Shown piece after piece: positions 37,737 to 51,439 of a stretch of 64,000 nucleotides of DNA. The notes under the pieces are model-generated. The model did no database searches and had not been told where the DNA came from. It was given only the letters and a program-made list of their open reading frames with translations. Each line of letters opens with the position of its first letter. The stretch's first letter is position 1. The DNA is from Monarcha castaneiventris obscurior (Eukaryota > Chordata > Aves > Passeriformes > Monarchidae): NCBI GenBank assembly GCA_026261815.1, contig JAMPIT010000894.1, positions 57,941,647 to 58,005,646 on the forward strand, read 5' to 3'. A program made the translations under genes and the position numbers.

Positions 37737-40454
37737 TTTGGTTTTAATCTCATTTTTTGGGTATATTTTGAACCTTCGAAGTTCTTTCTGTTTTACACTC
37801 AGAGACTGAATTTTCTTTGCTCTTCTGGATTTAAACCAGATTGTAATAGGTACAAGCATGCTTTTGCCAGACTTAGGATACTTCTTATGTAAAGAGAATT
37901 CTTTCAACACAATCAGAAAGCAGGCACCAACTATTCAGGACTTCTCTTAGTTCCTACCACAGACTTTCATTTTCTCTCCTAATACAAATGTGCATTTTAA
38001 TTCAACAACAGCTAAAAATGTAAGTAAAAGGCATCAGTTTTTCTGAGTTCAACTCTTAAAAATTTTCCATACTTGATGAGGTGTAAATTATAAGAAAATA
38101 AGAGTTATGCCCTTCCTATTTCCCGTCCTAAAGAAGAATGACAAAAACATTTACCATTTTCTACATTTAAGTTTTCCTTTTTGATATGTTTAGCCTGGGA
38201 CTTTTAGGCTGCCACAGAACTTTGGATTTAATATCATCCAAAAAGATCATGAAAAATCTCCGTCCCAAACTCACCAATTACTTGTTGACAGCATTTCTAT
38301 GTGCTCACTCAGAATGAAAAAAAAAATTTAGAAAAAGACTGCAGAAATTTGGTACTGCAGCATTTAAAATAAAGTTTGAAAAGTATGCAAAAGAAAGTCA
38401 CAACAAATGCCTGGTATTAGCTGGATAATGCAATAGGTGATAATGACATTCCTGGCAAAAGATCAGCTCATCTCAAACATCTGTTAGGAATGAAGCCATT
38501 AAAAACAAAGCAGTTTCATATTGTGGGGGTTTGTGCAGACATTTGCTTCTGTTTGGATCTGTCATGGTTTAAACCCCTTGAACTTTATCATTCAGTTGCT
38601 TTGCTTCCTGTTTTTTTCTTTACAAAATCTTAGAGTGTCTAACATGCAAAACCACAGTGACTAGCACTTTTGTGAATGTTGACCAGTTTTCTTTAATTTA
38701 AAAGATGTGCTGAATTTTTCTGATTATTGATTAAAAGCAAACCTGGGCTGTGTTTCAAGACTGTAACAATATCCTACCAGAGAATGATGTTGTTTCCTAT
38801 TTTGTGGACATTTTGCACAATTTAATTTATAATTCCTGCCTTCTTGACTAATGTTTTCCATTGCCTTGCCCTTTTCTTTCCTAACACCAATTTTCTGTTC
38901 CATTCAATATTCATAACAAATAAGCTCCCAGAAGCAACTACCCCATTTCACACTGTAATGTTTAAGTGTAAGAAATTAAAGTTATTTTTATAATTTAGTC
39001 AAAAATGTTAGAGATATTTCAGTAAGAAACCTCATCAGATGAATTCTAGATTTCAAAATGCCTAAATTACTTTTTCCTAAAAATCTCATTAAATTTTTAC
39101 AAGTTGCTAAATGTCCGGTTCTGAGGCCATTACATAGGTTAGAAGTCAGCAGAAAAACAGTTTATGGACCGAACCTTAAAATGAATTGTCTTCACCAATG
39201 TAAAGAGGCTTTTTCTAAAACACTTGACTCCAGATATTCATTAAAGGCAAGATAAACATATTCCATGCTTCCAATCCCCCCAGAAAGAGAGACCTTGGAT
39301 TCCTATAATCAAAAGAGGGACAGTAATTGCATTTATGTAAATAGTTATCAGTTAAAATACATTAGCAGCACTTGAAGCACAAATTCTGGTGCAGCACTCC
39401 ATCCCACACCTTTGGCCTTCATCTTTTTTGCAGTAATCTCAATTCACCTATAGGGGCCAAGTCTGTCTCCACACTGACCTAATGTATAGTCTGATCATTG
39501 GAATGCCTTGGAATATTTCTGGGCTGTATGAGATCTAGGCATGAACAGTCTCAGTATGATGGTGGCCAAAAACTCTGGTCTCCTCTGAAATTGATATGAC
39601 GATTATAAAATTATAACCACTCTTTAAATACTTATCCATTTTCAGAAGCAGACATTCAATCTGAATCTTTAATGGCTGCAAGTCAATGGTACATAGTCAT
39701 GATTTAAGAATTTCTATAGTCCAGACAGCATTGGATGTTCAAAACACTCCCTAACAGTTGCACAGAAATGCTTATTCAGTAAGACATTGCAAAATGCAGA
39801 TTTTTCTTCAAAATCCATCTTTTTCTTCATTAAATCCATAAAGACCATAAGCCCTTAGCTGAGAAAGCTGGCATAAACACACACAATCAATCTGTTAAGA
39901 GGAGAGGTAAACCTGGAAAAAATCAGGAAGGCTGAGATGCTTCAAAATGCCATGGGAGAGAACAGACATAAATGAGTGCCACATATTCACATATCATTAA
40001 TGCTGTTTTGTTTCTCCACTATGGCTTTTCAAGGAGTACCAATAACATGCAAGTAAGCTGCTAGCAAAGGCAAGTGCCAAGAGTTAGTTACCACCCCAAT
40101 CCATGCCTCCTCCAACTCATGCTGGACCTTTAACATATCCCATCACTCACAGAAAATGGGGGACTGAACCAAAACCTATCCTGAAATTTTATTCCTGTGA
40201 TCTTCCCACTACTACCTCACTACTTCCTACTACCTTCTACCAGTGCAGAGCTCCTTAACGGAAATTAATTTGTTGAAATCACATTAACAATGTCCTTACT
40301 GTTAAGCCCCCTTAAGTGGAAAAATGTTGTTACTTACAATAAAATTAAAGACTTCTTTATATAGCCTTGTCACAGTCTAGATTTCCTGATGAAATACATT
40401 AAAATAGTATTCTTTTTAGCAAAATGTAATTTGTGTACACACCTGATGGAGTGG

Positions 40455-40541
40455 AATGTGTCTTAGCCCAAGGCAGAGGGCTTGGAACTAGATGACCTTT
40501 AAGGTTCCTTTCAACTCAAACTATTTTATGATTCTATGTAC
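40455..40541 (+). mobile_element. CR1 LINE 3'-end fragment
   Basis: GGCAGAGGGCTTGGAACTAG, ATGACCTTTAAGGTTCCTTT and TCAACTCAAACTATTTTATG followed by ATTCTATG form the CR1 3' terminus in sense orientation. About 85 bases remain, including the tail. Confidence 0.85.
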
Positions 40542-42468
40542 AAGGCTTTTAAACCTTCTTAGTCAGATGTTAGCTGATAGTCGGCTACTGACAAGAAATA
40601 CACTGTGCCAAACAAAAGAGGCAAAACTACGGAGCCTGAAAACATTACCAAAATTATGTAAATGAACTGCAGTTTGGAAAAAAAAGACCCTTTAGTAGCA
40701 AGCTGACTAATTTACAAGTGTAACTTTCAGTAAGGGTCAGAAAAAATTCATTCATTAGAATTACGGGAGGTAAAATTTTCTTATAAATATTACAGGACCT
40801 TTAAAAAGTGTCATCATTTTAAAATGGACTTAAATCATATTCATTAATTATTAAGCATTACTCTAGTTCTTCACTGATGTTTTTTAATGGAATTAAGTTT
40901 CCTCAACTGCAGTATCATAATGTCACTGCTATCTATTTATAAACAACTTTTCTTTAGGTACAGAAGTGCCTTTTCATGATGGTATCAAAGCAGGTTTTCA
41001 CTTTGTAGCAATACTTCTAATTTAAATGAAAGCAATCCATTACTTGGGGAATGAAAGAGACAGATCTGAGGGTACCTATGAGTTTAATAGCATTCCAGAT
41101 GTTCATTCACAATACTCCCAGTAAAACAAGTCAGATTTATAGCTTTTTTTTAAAAAAAGGGAGAATAGTGTCTTTATATTTTAAAAGGCCTAGGAAGTCT
41201 GGACAAATGTCAGAAAAGCAACCTGTTGATAACTACTGATCTCTCTCTTGATTCCTCTAAGCTATTGATATTAAACATTTCCAAGGTTCAATACAGAATC
41301 CAGCTTCATGAATGTATTAAATTTTTACCTGCAATAAAGAACTATACTACATGCCCATTTTAATCTACCTTCTTACTGAGGGTTTAATCTTTACTGAGGA
41401 CTTTCCACGATACTGATCCCCCCAAATATGAAAACATGGATAATGAAGAAAAAAGTAATAAAAAATAAACTAAAAGACTTGCCTCTTTAAAAGTCTGCAA
41501 CAAGCTCTGTGAGCCAATCTGTGGATAGTTTGTGTCAGTAGATGTTAAATAGAAGTGGCATCTGTCTATGCAAACTATAAGTTCTGTATCTCGGTATTTC
41601 TATGCATGCAGGAGCAGGAATTGCATCCGTGTCTCTCCATTGGCATGCATTCCCAGCAGCTCAAAATACAGCTTAAAAATGCTAGTCTTGGAAAGGTTAG
41701 AAAGTCTTCAAAAGGAAATTGTCATCCCAGTATTGCAATTAAAAGTGTGTTTGGTTAAAAGAATCTCAGAGTTACCACATCACACTGCCTAAGGTTATCA
41801 TCAACCACTGAAATTGTTACTACTTTCCAGAAAAATCTACTATTAAAAAAGTTGCTATGATGAAAGGAGATAAAATTTAAAACATACTGTCCAAGATAAT
41901 GCATTTGCCTAAAAAATCCCTAGTAGAACGTATCTCTAGTCTCAGACTGAACAGTTCATTCTTCGGGGAGAATAAATACAGAACTATTATGTAAGAAAGT
42001 ACATTAGAACAGTTGCTCTGGACTACGTGCATATGAAAAGGCTGAACTCTTTACTCAACACCACAAACAGCAACCTGAAAATGAAAAAAACCCAAAAACA
42101 ACACAGCCACTGCAACATACGAAGGTGACCATAGTTTCAAAAACACTGCTGGAGGTAAAGTCTCGGTTCCTTCAGCTTTATGCCATCTTCAGACAAACAG
42201 GTTTTCATTCTGACCTCAGCATTTGTGTGCGTCAGCTCTTCCAGTACTATTTTTGCTTCACTTTTCTCATCTAACAATATCAATGTCCTAGAGAGTTCTG
42301 CCTGTTAAATTTATTTCCCTTAGTGCCTTAGCTTTTTGTAGTAAAGAATTCTCTTTATTATATACAGACTAAACACAGATCCAGACTGTAACCATGTGTG
42401 TCAAATTGCAATAGGACAAGTTTTTAATTAAATGTCTGGCTTTAATATTGTTATTCATACCAATTAAA

Positions 42469-42491
42469 AATAAAACTACCGTAGTTTTATT
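42469..42491. repeat. 23-bp inverted repeat, 11-bp perfect arms
   Basis: AATAAAACTAC (42469-42479) and GTAGTTTTATT (42481-42491) pair perfectly around a single C. Each strand therefore carries an AATAAA hexamer at its 5' arm, so the structure could in principle serve as a two-way polyadenylation signal. No transcript is evident on either side. Confidence 0.75.
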
Positions 42492-44010
42492 GTCTTTATG
42501 TTGAGCAGAACAGACCACTGCCCTGAGAGCCAAACTAGGCATTATGTACTTTTGTGAGCTTCAAACAGCTACTTTTAGGGTGGGTTTTTTGCAGACATTT
42601 GACATTACAACTCAATTTAGGATAACAGCACAAAAGTTGGCAAGTCTTTTTTTAATTTAAAAGAGAATAGTAGAGAAAACTCATGCCCAGACTTACAGTT
42701 ACTCAGTCATTACCAAACTCTAAACTGTAGAATCCAGTAGAAGGCCAATTTTTGACCTCCCTCCACAAAGGAAGTAGAAGTAGGCTGTCTGCTGCCAAGC
42801 AATAAAGTCACCTTATAATCATAATTTATTAATACAGAAATCTTACTCTAAATTGCAAGCCTCCCTGTTCCTTCTATTTACAGTGGCTGTAGTTTGCCTC
42901 CTTTTTCCTCAGGTCAGTTCTTGCAGCGGGCAACAGCTTCCCAAAGGTCCCCTTCAAAAGTACATTCAGTTTATTTACTAGAGACCCTAATTTTTCCACT
43001 GGTGAATACACATACACATATACTTCCTTCCTAGGTCTTCTACTGCCACAAAATTTTTCTGCTACTCTGGTAAAAGTATCTGGACAACAAATGCATAATG
43101 AGGTCAGAAATATACTTCCAACTTCTTCTTAGCCACCATAATCTTTACTTAGACAATTCCTTGTTTTCAGCCTATAAATTACGGTAGACTACCAGTGCCC
43201 TGAATGCCCCAAAATATGGTAGGTCTGACTCAGGCCATTCATCTTTCAAATGAGGGAACATTGTCAATCAGGTTTTCATTATTCTAGAATGACTCCTGAT
43301 CATACAGCTTCTGTATGATTACAGATGGTACTTTAAACTGCAGTCCTGCCTTACAGACTCAAACTCAAATATTTTCTAGTTTGTTACCAGGCTGATGAGA
43401 GGACATGAGACACCCTGGACGTAGTCTCCCAAAACACACACAGGAAGAGTTTTTTCAGGATCAATAAGGGACTGCTTTCATGCCCTAGAATACATACTGT
43501 GGTGCTGTAGCTGCACTTTTATGTGCACTTCAGGGAAGAAAATGGCCTTTTAAAGATAAGCATGTCTCACTTTTAATTCCAATTCCCTTAGCTAAAAAGA
43601 TGATACAAGTATTTTCTTTTAAACCAAACAGAAGATGTGAACCTTAATTGGTCCTTTTAGCTTTTCAGTGCAAGCCATAGTTCTCTATTGAGCTTGTGTG
43701 TATTCTCAATATAAGAATATACAAAAGCTCAAAACACTGTATTTTAACTCTTTAGCTGTCTTTAACTGTCATTAAACTCTTACAAATATTATTTCATGAC
43801 ATCTACTACCAGTAGATTGTGTTGAAGTAAAGAACAAAGTGAACTTTGCAAACACCAATTACTATAATTCTTTTGCTATCTCCAAAATCTGTGGAAGACA
43901 GAAGAGATATATGTATGCAAGCAAACAAAAATAATTTATTATAAATATTTCAATTGACAAAGAACTGAAAGATTTTAAATTGTTTGATGTTAACCTGAAT
44001 TCTTGCCTGA

Positions 44011-44468
44011 TGAATCATAGAAGAGTTTAGGTTGAAAGGAGGATTAAAGGCCATCTCATTTCAACCCCCTGCCATGGGCAGGGACACCTTCCACTAGAAC
44101 AGGTTGCTCAGAGCCCCATGACAGCCTGGTTTTGAACACTTCCAGGGATGGGGCATCCACAGATTCTCTGGGCAACCTGTTCTAGTGTCTCAACACCCTC
44201 CCAGTAAAGAAATTCTTCCTAATATCCAATCTAAATTTACTGTCTTTTCAGTTTAAGCCATTTCCTCTTGTTCTCTCACTATATAGTCTTGTAAAATACC
44301 CCCCTCCAGCTCTCCTGTAGCCCCTTTGGCTATTGAAAGGTGCTGGAAGGTACCCCCAGAGACTTCTCTTTTCCAGGATGAAGAAGCCTTCTTAGCCTGT
44401 CTTCATAGGAGAGGTGTCCAAGCAACCTGAGTATCTTTGCGGCCTTTTCTGGACTTGCTCCAACAGGT
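44011..44468 (-). mobile_element. CR1 LINE 3'-region copy, about 460 bp
   Basis: The longest CR1 3' copy here, on the minus strand. From left to right it shows TGAATCATAGAAGAGTTTAG, TTCAACCCCCTGCCATGGGC, GACACCTTCCACTAGAAC, and AGGTTGCTCAGAGCCCCATG. TGGTTTTGAACACTTCCAGG, CCAGTAAAGAAATTCTTCCT, the CCATTTCCTCTTGTTCTCTC segment and a GGACTTGCTCCAACAG end follow. This is the usual CR1 3' non-coding region read backwards. It is 5'-truncated and contains no coding part. Confidence 0.95.
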
Positions 44469-45289
44469 GCACATGAAATCCATTACAAAAAGTTTATGAA
44501 ATCTGAAGGAGGAGAATCTTTCCCACAAGTTTAAGATTATGTACAAATGGCACTTCCTAAAATTTAGAGTAAGTAGTATCTATCTTCTGTACCTAGACCT
44601 GCCTGAACAATTACTGCATAACTGAGCATGGGCCTAGAACCAATAATGAATGCACATTCTCAAAGCTCTTAAATAAAGCAGAATTAAACTCTGCAACACA
44701 GTTTTTAGCATCCTGGCCCAGTGTTCTTCCCCTTCTTTTATAAGATAATTCTATTTTCATCTAGCCAGAAGCCAACTTTATTCTTAGTAAACTTTTTTGT
44801 AGAAAAGTAAACCAGGCCACTTTCCACGTCAGTGTAGAAATACACCTGCATGGCAGCAGTACGTTTAAATAAGGAAGTGCAAAATAGTACGTCGAATTCT
44901 CTGACTCAATGGAAAAGTTCTCTGTTTTCAACTGGAATAAACTCAAAAGTCAAAACATTTTAAGCACCTATTATATAACTTTTAATGGAGTAAACATCAG
45001 CTCAGTTTCAAGCAAATTTTGTCTATATCAAGTCACAAGGTCACCAGGAACTCTCAACCTTCTGAGTTAGTAACTTCTAAAACCTGGTTTTACATCCTAT
45101 TGAACTTCAATATGAAGCCCTCAGATTGAAAATGCACAGTTTTTAAAAACCCTGATTTGTCAAAAGATCCTTTGAAAAGAATACCCGGTTTACCACACAG
45201 CTGTCTTGGCAATATCCAAGTTTATTTTAAGACAATATTAATATGATAATAACAATGGTATCTTGGAGTTTCCTCTGAAAAGATGCTTA

Positions 45290-45780
45290 GAAAAGGCCAG
45301 GGTGATTATGTCTTTGCCTGAAGCAGCAAATATGTTAGTGCAGTGCATCCAGCTCTTAATGCCTCTTTCAGCACAGACAGATCACAAGCCCCGCACCATG
45401 CCTGTTGCACAGTGCTTGCTTCTCTGATTGATGACATCTATTAAGCTCTCTGCAGCTTCTCTATTGCCTTTCTACACTTATTCAATTCTTTCTGCTCAGT
45501 CAGACTGCTTATTTAGCTCTTTCAGGACATCAACTATTTGGCTTTTAACAACATCAACTTCCAGACTACAAAGAATGGACTTCTCCCTAAATTCATCATT
45601 AAAACCATAATACAAGGGAAGGGAACACTCTTTAAAATTATGCAATCTTCCAGTGATTAGGATAGTTAAACTCCCTGCCTCTAAAAAATGTTCTGCCTTT
45701 AGAAACATAGCTCTTAAGAACAGAAACTCTCCATTTACAGCTCTTTTTATAAAAATTTAATTAAGGACACTCCAAGACGT
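45290..45780 (-). other. Unidentified exon-like or pseudogene-like stretch
   Basis: On the minus strand one frame stays open for about 84 codons, ending at a stop at 45496-45498. Its translation looks protein-like, for example LHNFKECSLPLYYGFNDEF and SLEVDVVKSQIVDVLKELNK. After that stop the helix-like character continues in other frames: LTEQKELNKCRKAIEKLQRA in one, and REAAESLIDVINQRSKHC in the original. This pattern would fit a decayed coding sequence with frameshifts. I do not recognise the protein, see no clear splice sites, and cannot exclude chance. Confidence 0.25.
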
Positions 45781-47645
45781 TGAAGTACAAAGAAAAGCAG
45801 TGACCTGATTGACACAGAGGAAATAAAAAAATTCTGTCCCTAATCTTAGCTCTTCAACGACAGACTTGCTGCTTAGTCATTGCTAACGGGCTAGAAGTTT
45901 TCTCTTTTATAAATTAAATTCTTTGAAAATTTGGTCATATTTTTTCCAGGAACTCAGCATCATAGTTCACATTGCCTTGTGTTATGCTGACTAACCATAG
46001 GAATTTTATGAACTGCTGTGAAAAGGTGACAAAAAACTCGAAGTGCTGAGGCTTGAGACATTGAAGAACACTTGACTATGATAAACTAAATAATACAGTG
46101 AGCCAAAGAAGTTATTCCAAAAGCTCCCAATGCTCAGGGAGAATTAATATTTTAAGATGTGGAACCTTTTGAAACATAAGTAAGTGGTAAATCTTAAACT
46201 AGCAAATAAAATTTACAATTTTCTAAAAACTACTGTCAAGCAATTCACTTTCTTCAAAATGGACTAAAGAAGCTCCAATAGCATGTGGTATTTTCTCCTT
46301 AATGATCATGTAGGTAATGATACAATTTTATTCAGTATTTAGACTGTAATGAGTGTCATTACTTAGGAGCTGTTCAAAGGAAGATACCCATGCTTTTGTT
46401 ATGCTTAGGTATTGAAGGCTGTTTATTTTATTTCATTCAAATAAGAATACTTCAAAGAAGACATTTTTCTACATTTAGATATGAAGATGTACAGAACCTA
46501 TTAGTACTTCACTGATTTAATGACCAACAATTTATATAAAAAAGAGTGATTCTTGGTCACGAATACCCACCTGATCCTTGTCCTATTACATGACTAGTTC
46601 CAAGTGATATGGGAAGGTAAGGATCCTATGCTGTGTACATATGAGATCCTTCTTTCTTCATTAACTGTTAAATTTCATTGCTGCCACCATTAACACCCTT
46701 CTCCACAGTTACCAGTTACTCAACACCATTTAAAATTTTAATTAATATTTAAATCCAGAAACTACCTGTGGTCACAATTCTCATATAAAAAACACAAATA
46801 TGCAATGTTGAACTTCCTATTTCTCAGATGTTTTGAATGACAAGATATTGGAAACTCCTGGCTAGACGATAAACTGCATTTATCCAGTGACGCCAGCCTG
46901 CCTCAGCCCCCTCACTGGGTGCTCTGGAAAACAAAAGTCTCTTTATATCTTTGCATCTAATTAAGAATCTAATTTTCTAATCATCAGAGTGTGCCTAACT
47001 AAATGCCAGGCATGAAGCTATAGGTTCAAGCTCCACCCAATACAAATGAGCCCGAATAAAAAAATATACCAATTAAATTTCTACTGAAATAAGGGATTAC
47101 ACATCAAGTATTGCAAGTTTTGGTGTGACCTTAAAGAGCATTTGGTATATTCTAATTACCTTTTGTACCTTATGTGATAACAGTTCTGGTCATGGAGTTC
47201 TCAAGCAGCTACTATATACACTATTTCATGTAATGATTCTTATTTTTTGGGAGTTCAGGTAAACTTAAATATTATTAACTACTACTGACATGACTAAAGT
47301 TGATTAAAAAAATATGTTTCAACATTTTGTTTTAAATTTCAAAATCAAAGGAATATTATTTTTAAATTTATTTTTCATCTATTTGCAAGAATGTATCCAT
47401 ATCAGAAGCCTTTACTTTGGAATTCTAAGCTTCCAACATAAAAAGAAGCTATTTCTTTTAGAAAAGAAAAGGTATCAACCAATATCCAACAACTAGGCTT
47501 AGCCTTTTAAGCTTTAAGAAAAATGAAGCATCAACTGTACAAAGAAAAAACCCAAACCACTGAATGCTCAAAAAGCAAAATATTAAGCGGAAGAATAGCA
47601 AAGTTTGAAAAATGAGGAATTTCCCAGATATGTTTAAATATTTAT

Positions 47646-47664
47646 ACACACACACACACACACA
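47646..47664 (+). repeat. AC dinucleotide repeat, about 9 units
   Basis: A short pure AC run. Confidence 0.95.
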
Positions 47665-50141
47665 TATGAAAAGATCAAGCCTATGGAGTCATACATAAAA
47701 TTCACTCAGTAGTTACAGTTATGCCCAATCTTGGCCTGATGTGTTTTGGCACCTTAAATATTGAATTCTTTCCTAAAGAGTGGCATGACTTCAAAATTTG
47801 TAGATAAAGCATACAACACACTCTTTTCTTGCAAAGGACTTTCTTGCCTGGACTTCTCTGGTCCTTCTGTACCACCCACACTGCAGTGACACAAGGAAAA
47901 CTCTCTCCACAGCATCCAGGACCAAGCTTGCAGCTGATCCCTGCCTTTTCCACCCCACACTGAAAAGCAGCTCCATGCCCACACACCTTCAAGTTGACAT
48001 CTTACCAGACATGGCTGCCAAGCAAGATCTCTTTTTTCCTGCAGTTTTATGTGAGTTTAGCATTAATTGGCATATTGTCCCTCAATAATATGACATAGTC
48101 ACAATTGAGAGACCATTTCTAATGTACAGAGTTATAGGGAATATTTACAAGTTTTATTACACAAACGCCAAGTACAAATTAAGAAAATCCACTATGTTAT
48201 AAACAAATCCCAAGGAGAAAAAATATGGAGTCAACTTCACAAATTTGAGTTACTAAATCTCTATTTCAGTTTGGAAGCATGTTTGACTAAAGGCCAAAAT
48301 TTAGAAAGGATATCCAGAATTCTCCCACACTAGAACCAAAAAGAAAAACCAGCGTCAGAAACCTGCTTCAAACCTCAGTGAAGTAGAACCTCAGCTAACC
48401 CTTTCTATTGCAAGGCACAATTTCTTACCCTCTGATGAAGTGCAATGATTGTTATAGCAGAGATTTCATTTTAAATACTCCTTTTAAGAAATCTCAGGGG
48501 TTTTTCTTCCCTTTTTTTTGTTTCCAGTAGTGAACTACTACTAAACTAAATTGCAGCTTTGCTACAAAATGACTTCCCCAGCAGCTCAACATTGCTTAGA
48601 GAAAATGTACACCATTCCCTGTACTACAACATAGTTTTCTAAAATCACACCAAAACAAGCCTATTCACCATGAAAAGTGTAATCTAGTTACTTATCTCCA
48701 TTTTGCTGTTGTTCCTTTGCAGTAAACTATCATTGCGTGCAGACAGAGTAATTTCCCAGTTTCTGTCCTTCATTGGAGATTTCAACCAGGCACAAAAAAT
48801 CAATGATGCTTCATGAAAAACATGTGTATGCTGTAGATCAGCACTGGGACTTGCAGGCAACTAAAATCTGTTGCAACATAGTAACAAAAAGAACCACATG
48901 CAAAATTAAAACAGTAGTTTCTGTCTTCTTATTATAGTTAATTCATATAAATTTTCTGCATAAGAAATAACTTTTATTTTCACTGCCAAGATAGAATTTT
49001 ATTCAAAGTGCTGTTCACAATGCATAAAACTCCCATTAAAATATTTATCATTTTTAAGTTAAAATACTTTCTATTAAGTTTTCCAAATAGGCATATATAC
49101 ACATACATAGTTCTAAAAACATACATAAACTTCCTCTTCATAAGAAAGTACCACAAACAGAAAAAAAAAAGGTTTTGGAAAAAGGAATTTATAGCTTCAG
49201 ATTTGCTTTCAATAAGGAATTTGAAGCAACTCTATTATTAACATTCTTTATCTGATTCTACAAATAAAGGTTCTTTTGTGTTAGCATATTTTGCTAGACT
49301 TCAGCATGTCAAAGCAGACAATTTGTGAATTAAGTTCTTGAAACAGATACTTTTCATGTCTAGGAATAGAACAAAATGAAGAACTGGAGTACCCAACTGC
49401 AAAAAGATCTGTCAACAATTCTTTTATAAGGGCCCATTCTCAAGAGGTTACAATTATCACAGCAGGACATTTTTTCAGGAAAATAATTTTTCCCTAGATA
49501 ACTTTCTGGCTTATAGTTTTGGGTTGGGTTTTTTATTCCTCTCTTTAAATGAATAATGACAGTTCCCATATCTGTAAGAGGAAAATGACACATTACTTAC
49601 CATTCACACTTCTCTCAACAACCGTAAAAGGCCCTTTAGACTAGGTCTAGATTTCACTCATTTCAACTTCTCTGATATTTGAACTGAAAGCTTCGCATTA
49701 ACACACTATCATAAAATCTAATAATAAAATTTAGAGGTAAACTCCAATATAATTCTTTGCTTTGAAGATTTATCTGTCTTTTAGATCACAAAAAAAAAAA
49801 AAAGTGGCTTTAGAGTAAAAGTCTACTTAAATGAACTTTTTTCTTCCACACATGCAGATAGTGTTTCAAAATATGTCAAATAATGCAAAACACCCACTGT
49901 TTGGAGAAGGAACTAATGCTGGTTCATGCTCTAGCTCAAGGCTTAACTCAAAATTGTCTCAAGACAAAGGCAAATCATTTGTACATTAGCATTCTAAATC
50001 ACCAGGGAGAGCATGGCAAGGCTTTCCAGTGGCATGTTGTGAAAATTGTTTTTACAGAATTCTGCAAAGGGCAGAAATAATAATAATTGGTTTTAAGTTG
50101 CCTGCTATATTTGGAAATTGAAACAAACTGAATCATATTAA

Positions 50142-50412
50142 GCACAGAATCACAGACTATTCTGAGTTGGAAGGGACCCACAAGGATTATTGAGTCCAAC
50201 TCCTGGCCCTGCACAGGACCATCCCCAGGAGTCACACCATGTGCCTGGGAGCACTGTTCAAACACTTCTGTCAGGTTTGGTGTTGTGACCACTTCCCTGG
50301 GGAGCCTGTTCCACTGCCCAGGCACCCTCTGGGTGAAGATTTTTTCCTAATATTCAACCCAAACCTCCCCCAACACAGGCCATTTCCTCAGGTCCTGTCA
50401 CTGACAGAAGGG
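50142..50412 (-). mobile_element. CR1 LINE 3'-region copy
   Basis: ACAGAATCACAGACTATTCT, GAGTTGGAAGGGACCCACAA, GGATTATTGAGTCCAACTCC, CACAGGACCATCCCCAGGAG and CTGTTCCACTGCCCAGGCAC appear in the order of a CR1 3' end read on the minus strand. The tail is at the left. It is about 270 bases, 5'-truncated and non-coding. Confidence 0.95.
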
Positions 50413-51439
50413 ATATGCAACATTTTCCATTTTTCTGAAAGTTCATCATTTGTCATTTTAAGTTATCCTGTTATACGTCAGAGTTCGGTCACATATTCTT
50501 TAGAAAAAACAGAGTTTTGAAAGAATGGCACATAACAAATGCTAGAAGTACTCTTACTCAGCTATGTTTTTCTTCATATTAAAAAGATAAAAGTATTCCA
50601 AATACTGTTTACATTGCTGAACTACTGTACTTCTTTGCAAACACAGCTCTTCAGATAATGTGAGGCTGGAGCACATGACAGGTTTAAACAACTACCATTT
50701 CTAGTAGCTTACTTAATTCAGTTTTTTTCTGTACACTGCAGACAACTTAATCTTTTCCATACAAAACTCTCAAGGTCTTTTTAATATGCAAAAGCCAGGA
50801 AGCCATTTTTCCTTGCTGTTTTCTCCTGAATCGTAAGTGCACTTGGCAAGAACTCAAAGCATACATGGCTGCTGACGCTTCATACACTGGCAGAGAAGGT
50901 GAAGGTTGAATCACTCTAACACTTAGGAATTGATTTGGAATAGCTTTTACAGGTTTGGAAAAAGCTGCTCACTCTCACAGCTACAGAAATGTTATACTAT
51001 ACCCTTATACGCTGAAAGATATAGAAACATACAATTTACGAAGAAAGCCATTGTACTTCATTGTACATTCTATTCCCTGAGCCTTGGCAACAAAGAAAGG
51101 ATTGAACCGCCTTTGTGGGAGGATGATTATTGAATTGCGCACCTGGCATGCACAAGACTTTTCTGTCCTTCATTGACTGCTGTGGGCATCAGAAATGAAT
51201 GAACCAGGGGAAGACAGATTGTTCCAATACTTTGTTTCTCAGCAGACAAGCACCAAGCCGGGGCACTCCTTCCTGGCTTCAGATAGACCTTCAGGTACCT
51301 TTTGAATTCTTGAAGCAGTTTATTTATATTCAAACCTCTTAAAATAAATACTGCCTCAGTTTCAACTGCCTCAGAGTAACTACATCCCTCTCTTTCTGTA
51401 ACAAAGCAGTACATTCATTGTCTTGCTGAGGGCCATAAA

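Larger units (their letters stand above)
37742..44010. other. AT-rich DNA without recognised genes
   Basis: Apart from a CR1 tail (40455-40541) and an inverted repeat (42469-42491), nothing was recognised. ORFs are 74 codons or shorter. TGTCATGGTTTAAACCCC at 38579-38596 resembles the first bases of a known avian ERVK LTR, but the match stops there. Confidence 0.5.
44469..50141. other. AT-rich DNA without confirmed genes
   Basis: Contains an unidentified exon-like stretch (45290-45780) and an AC microsatellite (47646-47664). A 96-codon minus-strand ORF at 47702-47992 overlaps two others in other frames and shows no recognised motif. Nothing else stands out. Confidence 0.5.

Noticed and set aside
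37411..37737. Ser/Phe-rich and Lys/Arg-rich ORFs
   Set aside because: They are translations of the CCTT/CTTT tract.
38579..38596. Start of an ERVK LTR (TGTCATGGTTTAAACCCC)
   Set aside because: Only about 18 bases fit and the following sequence does not continue the LTR.
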